Below are positions 41,834 through 53,355 of a stretch of DNA of 64,000 nucleotides, piece after piece. Origin of the DNA: Cladosporium sp. IMV 00045 (taxonomy: Eukaryota; Ascomycota; Dothideomycetes; Cladosporiales; Cladosporiaceae). The notes below the pieces were generated by a model. It had not been told where the DNA came from. It was given only the letters and a program-made list of their open reading frames with translations, and made no database searches. The stretch covers positions 1-64,000 of the forward strand of contig MSJI02000745.1 in NCBI GenBank assembly GCA_001931905.2, given 5' to 3'. The position numbers and the translations under genes are program-made. Position 1 is the first letter of the stretch. Every line of letters starts with the position of its first letter.

Positions 41834-42562
41834 TCACAACCTCGCCCTCTCACACCCCTCCCTATCCATAAGACACAGCGCCAGCACCTCCCCGTCCCCC
41901 TCCCTCCTCACTGTACTCCTGACAATCGTCCCACCCCACCTCCCCGCTTTGTAAACCTCACACTCAATCTTCACAGTCTCCCCAACCCCAACCGGCCTAC
42001 GATACCGAATCTGCAAACCCCTCGTGGCCCCGCCCCCTCCACCCCCTTTCTCCGACTCCCGGCCCTGGACCATATCATCGTCAACAACAGCAGTAGCGCA
42101 CTGCGCCACCCCGTCCACCAGCGTGGCGATGGCGCCGCCGTGCACCGTGCCGAATTTGTTGCAATACTGCGGCGAGAAGGCGATGCGGAAGGTTGCTGTT
42201 CCGGAGGTGCCGGTGGGGTTGGTGGTGCCGGCGAGGATTTGCACGGAGGTGTAGAGCGCAGTGTCGAAGTTGTTGGAGGGCGTGAGGGAGAGGTAGGCGC
42301 TGCGGTAGGCTTCAAGGCGGGCTAGGATACGGGTTTTGTTGTGGGGTTTGGGTAATGGGGGAGGGCTGCTGTTGTTGTTGTTGCTGCTGTTGTCGTTGCC
42401 GCTGCTACTGGTAGATGTGGACTTTGGCGCGTCGTTCGGTTTAGCTGAAGATGAAGGTGCAGTATCTTCCTGGTCTTTGCAATGGCTATTCGCATGCAAC
42501 TCGTGCAGGCGAGCGTGGAAGTCGGGGCTTTCGAGGCCGATGAACTTCATCATAGCTGCCAT
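41834..42562 (-). CDS. Hotdog-fold thioesterase, copy 2, with C-terminal ARL
   Basis: Single exon, 242 aa. The N-terminal third is followed by a Ser/Asn/Pro low-complexity insert (residues about 36-72). The hotdog core has VHGGAIATLVDGVAQCAT with HGG at 141-143, then GLQIRYRRPVGVGETVKIEC. A Gly run lies in the loop near residue 175. The last three residues are ARL, which fits the (S/A/C)-(K/R/H)-(L/M) PTS1 consensus, so peroxisomal import is possible though weaker than SKL. A probable acyl-CoA thioesterase with unknown chain preference. Confidence 0.85.
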   Translation of the reverse strand: MAAMMKFIGLESPDFHARLHELHANSHCKDQEDTAPSSSAKPNDAPKSTSTSSSGNDNSSNNNNSSPPPLPKPHNKTRILARLEAYRSAYLSLTPSNNFDTALYTSVQILAGTTNPTGTSGTATFRIAFSPQYCNKFGTVHGGAIATLVDGVAQCATAVVDDDMVQGRESEKGGGGGGATRGLQIRYRRPVGVGETVKIECEVYKAGRWGGTIVRSTVRREGDGEVLALCLMDREGCERARL

Positions 42563-43922
42563 GCGAAGGGTTGTTGTGTCTTTGCGTGTTGATCAATCAA
42601 TGGTATATATACGCGACCGATCGATTGCTTGTCGATGAAAACGATACGAAACGATGCGATGTGTTGATTGCTCAATGGTGCGAACGTGGACTCGGAAGGA
42701 CTCGAGAATAATACCATTGTCTCTTCAACTGTAACTCAGTAAATGCCTCCGTTAAACGCCTCGGTGACGGCCGCGTGAGAGAACAATTGGTCATCGCCAC
42801 GGGCCTATTAACCTTTCTGCCAGTCTTGTGATAGTTTTCTGCCGACATTTTCCGGAAGACTTGATGGTGGAAGACACGTGAAATTGCCGCTGAAAGGCGC
42901 TTGCTGTAGTCAGGCTTTGTAAAGAGAGCCATGGAGCAAGCAAAAAAACTTGAGCCGTACATACGCACACTAGAAATCAACATCTGGCACGAGAGACCGA
43001 TCTGGGGACGCTGACTGAATGTGGCTTTGATCTCAGGCCAGTAGCTCAAGCGCTTTTCGAAGGCTGTGTATGGAGCTGCATTGATTGCGGGAACCATCCA
43101 TCAACCGGTCAATGCCGGTGTGAAGTCGAAATCCCATCATATGGGGACACCACTGAACATCCTGAACGAGGTTTATGCGTCCATACATCATTCTCTGCTC
43201 TTGTATTGTTAGGTCGTGCAGTTGGTGCTCCCGTGTCTAGCCGTGGTCTGACTTCCAGCGAGGCTGCGTTGTCTGCTATTAGCATCTGATGAGCGTCAAT
43301 AATGTCTGTCGGGTCTTGAACAGAAACTTTGAATCATACTCTCTTGTGTCCCGTAGCCGGAGTTCCTGAGATCGCTTTTTGTATTTCATTCTGATGTCGC
43401 GAGAGGTGGCGTGTGCTGGGACTGAAGTCCACGACGTTCGAGGCTACTTCGACCAACGTACAACACTCTATAAACAATCCGGATCTTACTAAGCGTGAAA
43501 CTCAATACGTTCATATCGCCTTTTCGGTGTCAAACCTTGGCGCGCATGGCAGAAAGACGACGGTCGATATCATCGTCCAGGACCTCCAATGCTCTGGCAC
43601 AAGCATCTGTGCTCGGAGAAACGACCTTGTCGATGCCGTATGCAGTTGGCCGCAGCAGGGGGTTTGGAGCTTATCATGCAATTCAATCAACTGATGAAAT
43701 CTTTTCGGTATACTCTTCCTTCATGGACAGCTCGATACAGTCAGGTCATCAGCTGAGGTGATGTTGTCGGCTTGTCAGATCTTGTTCTCCACTCTTGGCG
43801 AAAACCTTCATCCTTCGCCATCGAATTGTTATCGATGACTGTCTCATTCAGAAATCTAAGCAATATATATCTTTGTATAGTCTATCTATTTATTTGAGAT
43901 TGTACATATATAAAGGCAAGGC
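42563..43922. other. Intergenic region, 1.4 kb
   Basis: Upstream of thioesterase 2 and the acyltransferase-like gene. A 141-codon frame at 42672-43097 on the minus strand has no motif and unusual composition, and is not supported. TATATAAA at about 43906 is only 17 bp before the acyltransferase ATG, too close for a normal TATA box. Confidence 0.5.
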
Positions 43923-45686
43923 ATGTCAAAAACCCAAACCGCGCACTGGCTGGACCAGTACGGCAACGCAGAAGCCCATGCTTGGGAAGTCACCAGAACC
44001 GAGGATGGCAACGAAAAAATCTGGCGACCCCTAGGCCTGATTGAATATGCATTCGACTCTGATGGCCGGTACTACGAAGGTCGAGCAGACTTGAATGTCC
44101 AGCTTGACTTGACTATCAGATCTTCACTTGACAAGATGGAACTACGAAACAGGATTCTGCTCGGTTGGACGCTTTTTCGTTGCGAACATCCTCTGGCCCA
44201 GTCGAAGGCTGTTGAAAGACAGCCGTATATGTCTGAACGGAGAATCACAACACAGCCGATATACTCATTGGTTGATGTGCCCAAGGATGAGGATGCTGCT
44301 GTTTCCAGCGCACAGGAAAGTCTGGTGTTTCTCGATGACCACTTTCACGAGGTCGATCCATATGACTTTTGGCTTCACGCTCAGAACACCGCACGAGTGG
44401 TCGACTCTTCCAAAAGCCTGGCTAAATGCTTCGTATATCCCTTGATCCCACACGAAGACGGCACGAGCACACTACGATTCCTCCTGGTCCTCGGCCATCA
44501 GATCTCAGACGGCTTGACAAACTACACCTGGATGCGATCGTTCGTTCACCTCCTCAACAAACCACTGCCAGACCTCCACGCCTCTCTCCAAAAAGACATC
44601 AAAACGGAAGCCCTGCTGTCTCGCCTCCCACCGCCTCAAGAAAGCCTCTACCCACACATCACCGGCTCCCCAGCCCGCCAACGCTGGTTCTGGGTCCTGA
44701 CACGCATCCTTCGCCACGTCCGAACCCCCCATCCAGCAGGCTTCTCCAACCCCCTCCGCCGCTCCTCCCCAGTCAATCCCTCCACTCTCCCTCCCACCTT
44801 CTCCCCAGTGCTCGACTACACCCGCCTCCCACTCCTCAACACCGTCCCCGTCTTCGCCAAAGCCTCCCTCCCCGCCACAACGCGCCTCAACCGCATCTGC
44901 CGCTCCGCCCGCGTCAGCGTCGGCGCAGGCTGCTTCGCCCTCGCCGCCCTGCTGATGATGGAATTCCACGAGCGACGCGAACCCTCCACGCCCCTGTCGG
45001 CGCGCAAACCTTTCATTACCGGCTTCCCGCTCAACCCTCGCCCTTTCCTCAGCACACCCGTCGCCGCCGAGAGCCTCATGCTAGCGTTCAGTGACGGCAT
45101 CGAACTGCCTTTCCTCCCCGCTTCCATGCCGCTGGAGAACAGGATCAAACTCCTCGCCAGGCGGGCGCAGAAGCAACTCGCCGTGTATCAGAAGCGCGAG
45201 CGGCCTGTGGCAGATAGCGAAGGGCTGCATTACATGGGCAGCCGCGGGCCGGGACGCATGCTGGCGACGCAGTACGTGGCCAGCATCGAGCGGGCGGAGG
45301 CGAAGATGCCTTCCGCGCTGCGTGGGGAGGGCGGAGGGCCGCAGGGCGCGTATCCAATGCGCCCGAATGCGACGGTGCAGACGTGTGGTGTTAGCAGTGT
45401 TGGGAGGAGGGATGCGTTGATTCAGCAGAGGATGTATGATGTGCAGGCTCCGCTTGGGGAGGGGAGGGATTTCGTGGCGGATTTCAAGGATATGAATGCT
45501 GCGGTGAGAGCTAGGGACGGGGAATTTCTGATTGGTGTGGGAGGCGCGGAGGATGGTTTGTGGCTTTGTGTCAGTGCTGATGCTTCTGCGTTGGATCCTG
45601 GGTTGATGAAGGAGTGGCAAGCTCGGCTTCATGAGATTTTCGAAGAGATGGAGAGCGTGGAGAAGCAGAGCATGATTTCCTTGTAA
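43923..45686 (+). CDS. Condensation-domain/BAHD-like acyltransferase
   Basis: Single exon, 587 aa. HQISDG near residue 192 matches the HxxxDG catalytic motif of CoA-dependent acyltransferases and condensation domains. The N-terminus (RPLGLIEYAFDSDGRYYEGRAD, broken here only by wording, near residues 35-57) resembles fungal proteins of this fold. A Pro-rich segment spans about 245-290. Fungal relatives acylate secondary metabolites, for example trichothecene acetyltransferases, but no specific product can be named. The DFGWG-type second motif of plant BAHD enzymes is not evident. It is convergent with an MFS transporter 207 bp away. Confidence 0.72.
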   Translation: MSKTQTAHWLDQYGNAEAHAWEVTRTEDGNEKIWRPLGLIEYAFDSDGRYYEGRADLNVQLDLTIRSSLDKMELRNRILLGWTLFRCEHPLAQSKAVERQPYMSERRITTQPIYSLVDVPKDEDAAVSSAQESLVFLDDHFHEVDPYDFWLHAQNTARVVDSSKSLAKCFVYPLIPHEDGTSTLRFLLVLGHQISDGLTNYTWMRSFVHLLNKPLPDLHASLQKDIKTEALLSRLPPPQESLYPHITGSPARQRWFWVLTRILRHVRTPHPAGFSNPLRRSSPVNPSTLPPTFSPVLDYTRLPLLNTVPVFAKASLPATTRLNRICRSARVSVGAGCFALAALLMMEFHERREPSTPLSARKPFITGFPLNPRPFLSTPVAAESLMLAFSDGIELPFLPASMPLENRIKLLARRAQKQLAVYQKRERPVADSEGLHYMGSRGPGRMLATQYVASIERAEAKMPSALRGEGGGPQGAYPMRPNATVQTCGVSSVGRRDALIQQRMYDVQAPLGEGRDFVADFKDMNAAVRARDGEFLIGVGGAEDGLWLCVSADASALDPGLMKEWQARLHEIFEEMESVEKQSMISL

Positions 45687-45893
45687 TTTTGATATTTATC
45701 GTTGGGAGATGTGGCAGCTTGGGTCTGTGAATAGTCGGACCACCAATGTGACTGGTTCGAGTAATGAAAAGTATTTGGAAAGCATCATGAGACATACAGG
45801 ACTAATAAGAAATGACGAAAGCGTTTGAATAAATAGCCCGCTAGAAGATTCGCCCTCTTACGATTGGAAAAAGGAGATAAAAGAATGGAGGAA

Positions 45894-47602
45894 TCAAAAG
45901 CCAGATTCCTCATCGCTGTTCGCGTCGAACATGTCCTGCCACACCAGACATTCCTCCGGAATATCCGTGCCGACGCGAGGGCTCTCTCTGAGCTTCCATG
46001 TCACGCCAGCACCGAGAATCGCAATGCAAGCGAGAGCAGCCCAGAGTGAGCCGTTGACAACGACCATCGAGTAGTCGTTGGACAGGTAAAAGCTGACGCC
46101 ACTGGCACCCACGTCGAGAGCCTTGAACAGCTCGGAGATGGAAACGACGCCGATGACCGTGCCGGTCGAAGAAGCGTCAGGCGCGGCGTTGAGGACAAGA
46201 AGCAGAACCAGGACCTGCGCTGCGCCGGCAAGGGTAGTCTTCGCAAGCATGGCGATAGTGTTGAAGGTGGCGGAGATCATCGGCGAGCCACCTGCGGCGT
46301 TGACGGCGAGGCCGATGAGCGGGATCACCACGTAAAAGACTGGGAACACGGCCGAAATGCGGCGGTAGACGGGCAGAATGCCGACCTTGTTGACGATCAG
46401 GGGGACGAAGTGAAGGATGCGCACGGCGGCGACGATCTTGACGACCGTGACTACAGTGGTGAGCCATGCGCAGGGGATGCCAAGACCGCCTTGGTGGGAA
46501 GCAGTGTGCGCAAGGTGCGGCAGCAGGATCTCGAAGGTCGAGGAATGCAGCGAGAGGACGGAGAAGGACGCCAGAAGGACAAGCACGGAAGGCGCAGTCA
46601 GCAGCTGCGAGATGCTAAGGTAGGATGGGCGAGGAGCGGCAGCATCGTCGTTGAGAGCATCGATGATGCTGATAGTGAGAGACCCAGAAGAGTCATTGGC
46701 GTGCGATTGCCCAAGGAAAGTGGCGTTTTCGCAGTCTTGGTATTCTCCGTGCTCAGTAGGTTGGCACTCGGATTGCGGGAGAGTCTGTACGATAGTCAGT
46801 ACCATCTGTTAGAATTGACAGGAATAAGTTCAAAGTCTTCACGAACCTCTTTGAGCAGAAACGCCTCGGCGAGAGCAATGGAGAGAACAAAGCTAGCACA
46901 CGCGATCTGCGGGCTCAAACCAGGGAACTGTGCAAAGACACCAACCCTGGCGCCCTCACCAAGGCATCTCATGACTTGTGCAGCCAACGGCCCAATGCTG
47001 CCACCCAGAGCGACAACAGGCAGCCAAGCGACAGCCTTGACTCTATCGGCGCTACCGTGAGTGGTATCGGCCAGCATCGCCAGGCCAGAAACGGTGACCG
47101 CAGAGCTGACCACGCCGGCGACGAATCGCAATCCAGTAAACGCCGGCAGAGAAGTGGCGAATCCCATAGACAGGCAGCAACTGCACATGCCCGTCAAACC
47201 GAGCATGGCAGTCTTGCGCCTCCCCCACCTGTCCGCAACGAATCCCCAGAAGACACCCGTGGCGCTGCCGAGGAAGTACGCGCATTGGAGGACGCTCCTC
47301 AGGAAAGAGACATCCATGTCCACGCAGCCGGTCGCGGAGGGCACGAGGACCATGATTTGCGTTGACAGGGAGGAAGACATGATCGCCTCTGCGAGGAAGA
47401 GCAGGTAGATCATGGCCAAGTTGCGGCGGGTCCGGTTTGTTGAGTATGTTGGCTCGTAGTTGTCCTGGTTGTCCTCCTCGGTCGATTCGAAGCCATCCTC
47501 TTCCTCCTCCTCCAGCAGTAGCATTTCCTTCTCCGACACCTCCAGCGCGTCCATGTCCTTCACCGGGATGAGAGACCGGTTTCTCTTGTGGAAGCCGAAC
47601 AT
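45894..47602 (-). CDS. MFS transporter (drug/metabolite efflux type)
   Basis: Two exons (46847-47602 and 45894-46784, 62-nt intron) give 548 aa. An acidic soluble N-terminus (run of Glu near residues 30-40) precedes about twelve helices. The MFS loop signature GFVADRWGRRKTAMLG follows helix 2, and RFVAGVVSSAV matches helix 4. A polar central loop (TLPQSECQPTEHGEYQDC) separates the halves. I chose the Met at 47602 over 47650 because the upstream 16 residues are His/Thr-rich leader-like sequence. Substrate unknown; export of a product of the neighbouring acyltransferase is possible but unproven. The donor is GTTCGT, a weak GT site. Confidence 0.88.
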
Positions 47603-48669
47603 GGTTTCTGTACGTGTATGTATATATGTGTGTGTGTTGCGCTGAAACAAGTCTGCTCTTTCGACTACAAGCTGTTGTTTGTGCTCCAGATAAAGACCGT
47701 GATCAACTAGGCGCTCGATGCGCGTGTGATTTTGTAGAGTGTGATTTTACAGATCCGAGCCCACGTCCTGCGTGCGCTCACAATGGGATCAAAGAGTGTG
47801 AGTGATTGTTGTTCGCGCGTGAGATTGCCTTCTCGAGTGAGTGTACAGGTTCTCCTCTATTGCAGAGAAGTCCCTAGATTCAGAGTGAGTGTATGGTTAA
47901 AAGAATGACGAGTAGCGCAGAAGGCTTCCTAGAGCTCTCTACGCGCGACTGGACAACGAAGGCATATACAATGCGACAAAGACAAAGGGAAGCAGGGAAA
48001 AGACGAAAGGCGCCCCTCGGTGGAGAGGAGCAGAATGAGCGTGTGGTGAGTAGTGTGGTGGTTTGGTGGACTCACGGCGAGAGCCAAACTCCCACCAAAT
48101 CGACGCCGTCGAGCGTGATGTAGGTGAAACCCCCCTCGTCGACTTGTGGTTTGGTTTAGAAGCGCGCTAAGTCGCCCCTTGTGGCTGCGCTAGGAAATAT
48201 AGCTCCCTGGTGATGAGACAACTTTGGGACCGCGCGCGTGAAGATCGCAGCACGACGTTCAATCCTTCCGACGGACAAGGGGCGAAATCAGCGCGGATCT
48301 CTCTTTCATCTGTGAATGTCTGAGAAAGGGGATCTCGGATGTTGGAAAAATGTGGAAGAAACATCTCGCTCAGGACTGGACTTCCATGTAAAAACACCGT
48401 AGGATATCAAAAATGTAATGCGAGATGGATTGCCAGTGTGGAAAGTCTTCTTGATTGTGATTATGATGCAATAATGCAAGGGTATCATAGTATCTATCAT
48501 TAATATATTCGGAGGAGCTTTTGAAGCGAGTCCGAAAGCCCTATGGTGGGCACTCGCTACCAGTCTACTATATGCAAACAAAATGGAAAACAGGGACTTG
48601 TTCTCCGACAAGCCCTGGTGTGATAAAATGCAGATTCGCTGGCTAAGAACGCAGGACAAAGGGGACTGA
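47603..48669. other. Intergenic region
   Basis: MFS upstream region and 3' region of the next gene. Contains TG-rich repeats near 47615-47640. No coding evidence. Confidence 0.5.
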
Positions 48670-50693
48670 TTATTTGCCGACAAGACTTTTGAGGACCTTC
48701 CGGATGCCCTTCATGTTTGGAGAGTTTTCCGGGATAGCGAACGCTCCCTGGGCACCAGTTGGATCGTCGCAGATTGTGATGCTTTCAAGAGCAAGAGGGT
48801 CGTATTGATCGATGAAAGGAGTTTCTAGCGGAGGTTTGGGCGCCGGTTTGATCTCATCCTCGGGCGCCCTAAGAATAGGTCGTGTGAGAGTCATGCGCAA
48901 AGTCATCTCTCGGTTTTGCATGGAGGGTGTGCGGCTGTGGTCGGCAATCACATCGTGGCGATTGACATGTTGAGAGGGGGGAGAGTCTGGACTAGAGTGG
49001 AAAGCCGTCGTGGTGTTGGTATCTTTGCCCGCAACGGCAGGCTCAGGGAAAGGTTGTGATTCCACTGGAGTGGAAGGGCCTCGACCAGGGAGAGTGTTTG
49101 CAGTGGAGCTGGAAGTGAGAGAGGATGAACGATCATTGACTATGGCGTTGCCATCGGACGTGACTGGACGGCTTGCAGCAGTGCGCGGCGGTCCCTGTGG
49201 TGGCGCCGGAAAGCCATGCTCGAGGGTCTCGTCGAACAGTTCTTGCGAAGTCATCGCTCGCAAAGCTAGACGTACATCCGGATCCTGGTAATGCTTCGCC
49301 TCTGGGGAGGCCTCCGGGGAGGGCTCCGGTGCAGTGATACTGAGTGCCGTTTGCCGGCGGCGAAGCTTCGCGGGTTTTTGGCTCTCACTAAAAAATCCGG
49401 GTGATGGAAATGGTGCCAATACGGGTGCCGCGAGCGGCAGAGGTCTGAGAGCGAACGAGCGCCGGAAGGATCGAATTTGTGCAGGTGGGATGACCGGTGG
49501 TGCAGGTACGCTGTTCCGTGTCGTTGCAATGGAATGTCTGCGAGAATACATGTTCAGGATCGACATCTTATCAACGTCTCCCTCTCCTGCGTCCTCCTCG
49601 TCGTCCTCGATAGCTTTCTGGGGAACTTCCTTTGCAAAGTCTGCTATAGCTTGTTCGTCGAAGCACCTTGTCGCTGGTGCAGATGATCGTCTGCGAGTCT
49701 TGATGTTGACCGTTGCGTTAGGCTGCTGGTTGAGCTGCCTCCGGCACCAGTCTTGAGCCGACTCCTCCTCGGTGCAGGGTGCCGCTTTATCAAGCGCAGA
49801 CTGGCAGCGGTCGGTCAGCAGCGTCTGCTCTTCTTTGCTAAAGTGCTGACGCTTGACCTTGTCGGGCAGTGAAAGGAACCAGGCGGCTTGGTCTTCGCTG
49901 ACGGAAGCTTGTTGCTCAATTGTTGGACGCGAGTGACGACGGCGGGAACGGAGGAAGCTCGAAGTCATGGAAGACTTTTGTTTTCGATCGGAGTTGGGTT
50001 TCCAGTTATTCGGAAGGGTTGAGATATGAGACGGTTCGGCTGGTTGTTTTCTTCTGCGTTTGTGCGATGATGATGTTTGTGTTGATGTCAGGGTAGAAGT
50101 GTGCGATGATGCCCGAGACGAAACTCGACTTTGCTGTGTGATGAGGTCGCGCTCTTCTGGGGAGAAGCACTTTCGACTGTAGCTTTGGTCAGCTGGAATT
50201 GCTCTGGGATGTGCCTGCTTGCTATGGGGAGCTGCCCCGACGAGTCGCCACCGCAACATGAGGAAGGCTCGATGACAAGGTAATGTGATGCAAAAAGTGT
50301 ACGTCGATGTGGGAGCTGACGGGGATTTTGTTGTGCAAGCAACAGCAAGCAAACAAAAGACTCTCCATGTATGCAGAGCGGTTGGCCGCAGACGGGTCGT
50401 GGAGGATCTCAGGCAGGATTGATGGATGCTTGGGTGACATACCGAATAGACAGAGGCAATGCCTCGAATTCCTGGGGCGACATCATTCTGCTTGCTGGAG
50501 ATGCTCGTTCGTTGCTCCGTCGGCGGCTCCTGGTCATGCTGCGGAGGATGGTGTTGGAGGAGGTTGATGAGGATGTGTGAAATGAAGTTGAAGGCAGGCA
50601 CTCCGAACGGAGAGGTGATGCAGGCCTGCCGTCTGTGTTCACAGCTGACCCGGCGCTTTGGCACTGTCGGACGACATCCCGCGGACCAGCCAT
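48670..50693 (-). CDS. Uncharacterised Ser/Pro/Arg-rich fungal protein with repeated LP-x-x-x-R/K-R-x-x-F-S motif
   Basis: Best model: exon 50443-50693 and exon 48670-50176, joined across a 266-nt intron with GTATGT donor and CTACAG acceptor, giving 585 aa. The join creates FEALPLSIRRKCFSPEERDLI, which mirrors a second segment WFLSLPDKVKRQHFSKEEQTLL further on. The long frame reaches 50898, but its first 240 codons are Cys/His/Thr-rich and intron-like. The rest is disordered with basic clusters (SSFLRSRRRHSR), an acidic stretch (IEDDEEDAGEGDVD) and many Ser-Pro sites; the C-terminus is a short conserved-looking helix (GIRKVLKSLVGK). Similar proteins occur in other filamentous ascomycetes, with no function known to me. 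A start at 50750 is also possible (604 aa). Confidence 0.62.
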
Positions 50694-53355
50694 GGTGTGT
50701 GTGCTCCGTGTCGATGCCCTGCCTTGCCTGCAAGAGGGTTGCGCCAACACAGAAAAGCTGAACGTCGGCGTGGAATGCGGCGTGCGCAGGCTGCGGTGTC
50801 ACCTGCAGAAGCGAGTGAGGTTCGAGATTGCGGCGTCGAGGAGCCGAGTAGCTAAGTGACAGGGGAGTCGATTGGTCTTGTACCACCACCCACAGCACTG
50901 GTCAACAACGAACAAACAGCGACAGTTTGAAGACGAAGATGAAGACTACGAAGACGAAGACTACGACGACGACGACGACGACAACTGCAATTCTTCGGCC
51001 CGTGGTTTGGCAGCATGTCATGGGGGACAGGCATCTCAAGTATGGCGTCTCGAAGACTGGAGATGGCGCGGTGGAGTCGTGTTAAGGCGCATCCTGGCCG
51101 TGCTATAAGCAGCTGGTGGATGCAGGTGCAGCACTAGACCAGAGCAGGCGCTGGCCCATCAGCCTTGAAGATCAGCCGCCGTGAGCGCGAGTGGCAGCGC
51201 TGGTAGCTGGACGAACAGACCGACCGCAGTACGCGTTTGGAGACCTTGCGTTTCACGCTGCTGCCCATCGGACTCCCATGTGGCCCTCTGCCTATACCAC
51301 GTCAACTGCCGTCATCCTATGCGCGCTCGACCGTCGACAAGACCGTTTAGTTCCTGCCAATGGATCCCTAGCAGTGCTCTCCCCGGTGCTGAGCTGGCCT
51401 GATAAGCAACCGTTGCTTAGCTATGCCGGTGTTGTCGCCACGAACAGCCTCCTCCGGGTGATGTGTTCAAGGTGCCACATGGTACACATGGCGATGCTCC
51501 CGGTGGAGCTTTCCTGCGACGAGCCGTTGGAGAGCTTGAGCATCGAGCACCCTGGCAAACTCTCCTTTGCCCAATCACTGCGTCACAATAGCCGCACTGG
51601 CCGGGTCATGTTGGAATTGGATTTTCGGAAGCTCACAATTAACTCACCGGCACATCCAATCCCTGACGCTAGCAGTGAAAGTGACCCGGCTTTTTTGTCG
51701 ATCAACTAGCAACGATTCCACTTTGATGTAAAAAGTCCAGAAGCATTCGTCTCGTGGACGTTTGCGCCTTCGAAGAGAATTCTTGAGATCTGTGCAACGT
51801 TCTTGCGGCTGACTCCCTGGCCGAGCAGGTGGAATGTGACCTGCATCTCCAATACGAGGCTGCAAGACGTGCAACACGCAGGAGATGCACGTAAGCGTGG
51901 ATGTCACGACAGGGGTAGGAGGTATTACCTCCTACTGCATAGGGTACTCCAGCACCTACGCCTTAACCCGCATCTCCCGCGTCCGCAGAGGATTCTCCGT
52001 GGTGAACAGCGTCCTTTGAGAACGATCTATCACTAAAAGCTGCTATGGCTGCAAGTGCCGCTCTCATCCTCACCGTCGTCTGAGCTCTTGCTTCCGGCTC
52101 TTTACTACGTTTTTAGTGACCAACGGAAGACGGTCGGTCAAGCCTCCGATGTCTGATTACAGTACTGTACGTGCAGAATGCATAGTGCAGACGGCTTCTT
52201 CCATCGCCAACCGGGGGCGGTCTTCCTTCCTTTTGTCAAGTCGAAACAGGCGATCAACCCAGTGGCAACTGCAATGCGTACCGATTTACTCGAGTCAGAA
52301 AGAGATCCCAGAACCGGTTCATTGGGACTCTCGATGCTTGATCCGCACAGTCAAAGCGCGCTACTTGACTCGTTGTCTTTGCGACACGGCAGCCTCACAA
52401 GGAGGCCCCAGCCTGTCAAATAACAGATGTGCCACGGGTGCTCCATTGTTGAAACACTGACTCGACCACAAGACAATTATCAAAAGACGGCAAGGACGAA
52501 GCCCAAATCCGGTCTTGATACTGCCAATGTCGAAGGAGGATGCGCGTGGCTTGACCATTGACAACATGAGCGGAGTTTTGCCTGTTTCACGCGCGTGGAT
52601 CAATCGGTGGAGAAACAAGTCGATCGAGCTCACCCCGATGCCTAATCAAAGGAGATTCTCCGGAAACGTGTGATATATGTCGCGGCCTCACCCGTGGTCA
52701 CACGAGTTACGCCACACGGCAAGAAGTTGTTATTTGTTGCACAAGCTGTTTGTGTGACCTCGCCTCAATATTGAAAATTCAAGAACAGTTTGCCTGTGCG
52801 ACTTACGACTACGTCGGGTTTTATCAAACGACGAAGCCCCGAAGAAGACCGTTGCGAATGATCGTCGCCGGCTATCCACCGAATTCTTACATTAACAATC
52901 GGACAGCGCATCAACCCTCGCCGTCGCCTTCCATTTCTCACGGGAAGAAGGATCTTCCGAAAAGGTCGGAGGGAGAATGGTCTGGACCTTTTTCAAGATA
53001 TATGGCCGCATGTCCAAGGAACGAGTACAAACTTGACTAAAGCATCAGCAATTTTCCAGAACCTATCCGCTACAATCTTGATGATCTTTCTTCGCAACGC
53101 GGCTTTGGCTTCGAACGCTTTTGCTGCTCTGAGATGATTCGAGACGACACATTCGCCCAGTTGCATGAAAACCATTAGTGATGCGCACATTGCGGCGCCG
53201 AATATTGTGGAGTATTCAATTCGCAGCCATGTGCAGTGGCTTGCATCCAAATTAATTAAGCATCCTATTCAAGCAGCTAAATATACAAGCGAAGAACAAA
53301 AGAAAAAGGCACTCCAATCAGCATTCCGACCTCGATCACGGGTGCAAAAAAACAA
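50694..53355. other. Gene-poor region, 2.7 kb
   Basis: The longest stretch without a supported gene. A 172-codon frame at 51191-51709 (+) has no motif and an implausible composition. A low-complexity GA-rich/GAC-rich tract lies at 50930-50990. A palindrome lies at 51915-51935. A frame at 52993-53250 (-) is weak. Confidence 0.5.
51915..51935. repeat. Perfect 10-bp inverted repeat
   Basis: Arms GTAGGAGGTA and its complement flank a single T. It lies in a gene-poor region. It could be an end of a small degenerate element or a protein-binding dyad; no target-site duplication is evident. Confidence 0.5.

Noticed and set aside
42672..43097. 141-codon minus-strand frame upstream of thioesterase 2
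   Set aside because: No motif and no plausible gene context; not reported as a gene.
50700..50898. 742-aa reading of the gene ending at 48670
   Set aside because: The first 240 codons are Cys/His/Thr-rich and overlap a better exon in another frame whose splice restores a family-like motif.
51191..51709. 172-codon open frame
   Set aside because: No motif, unusual residue composition and no supporting splice or promoter context; likely random in GC-moderate DNA.
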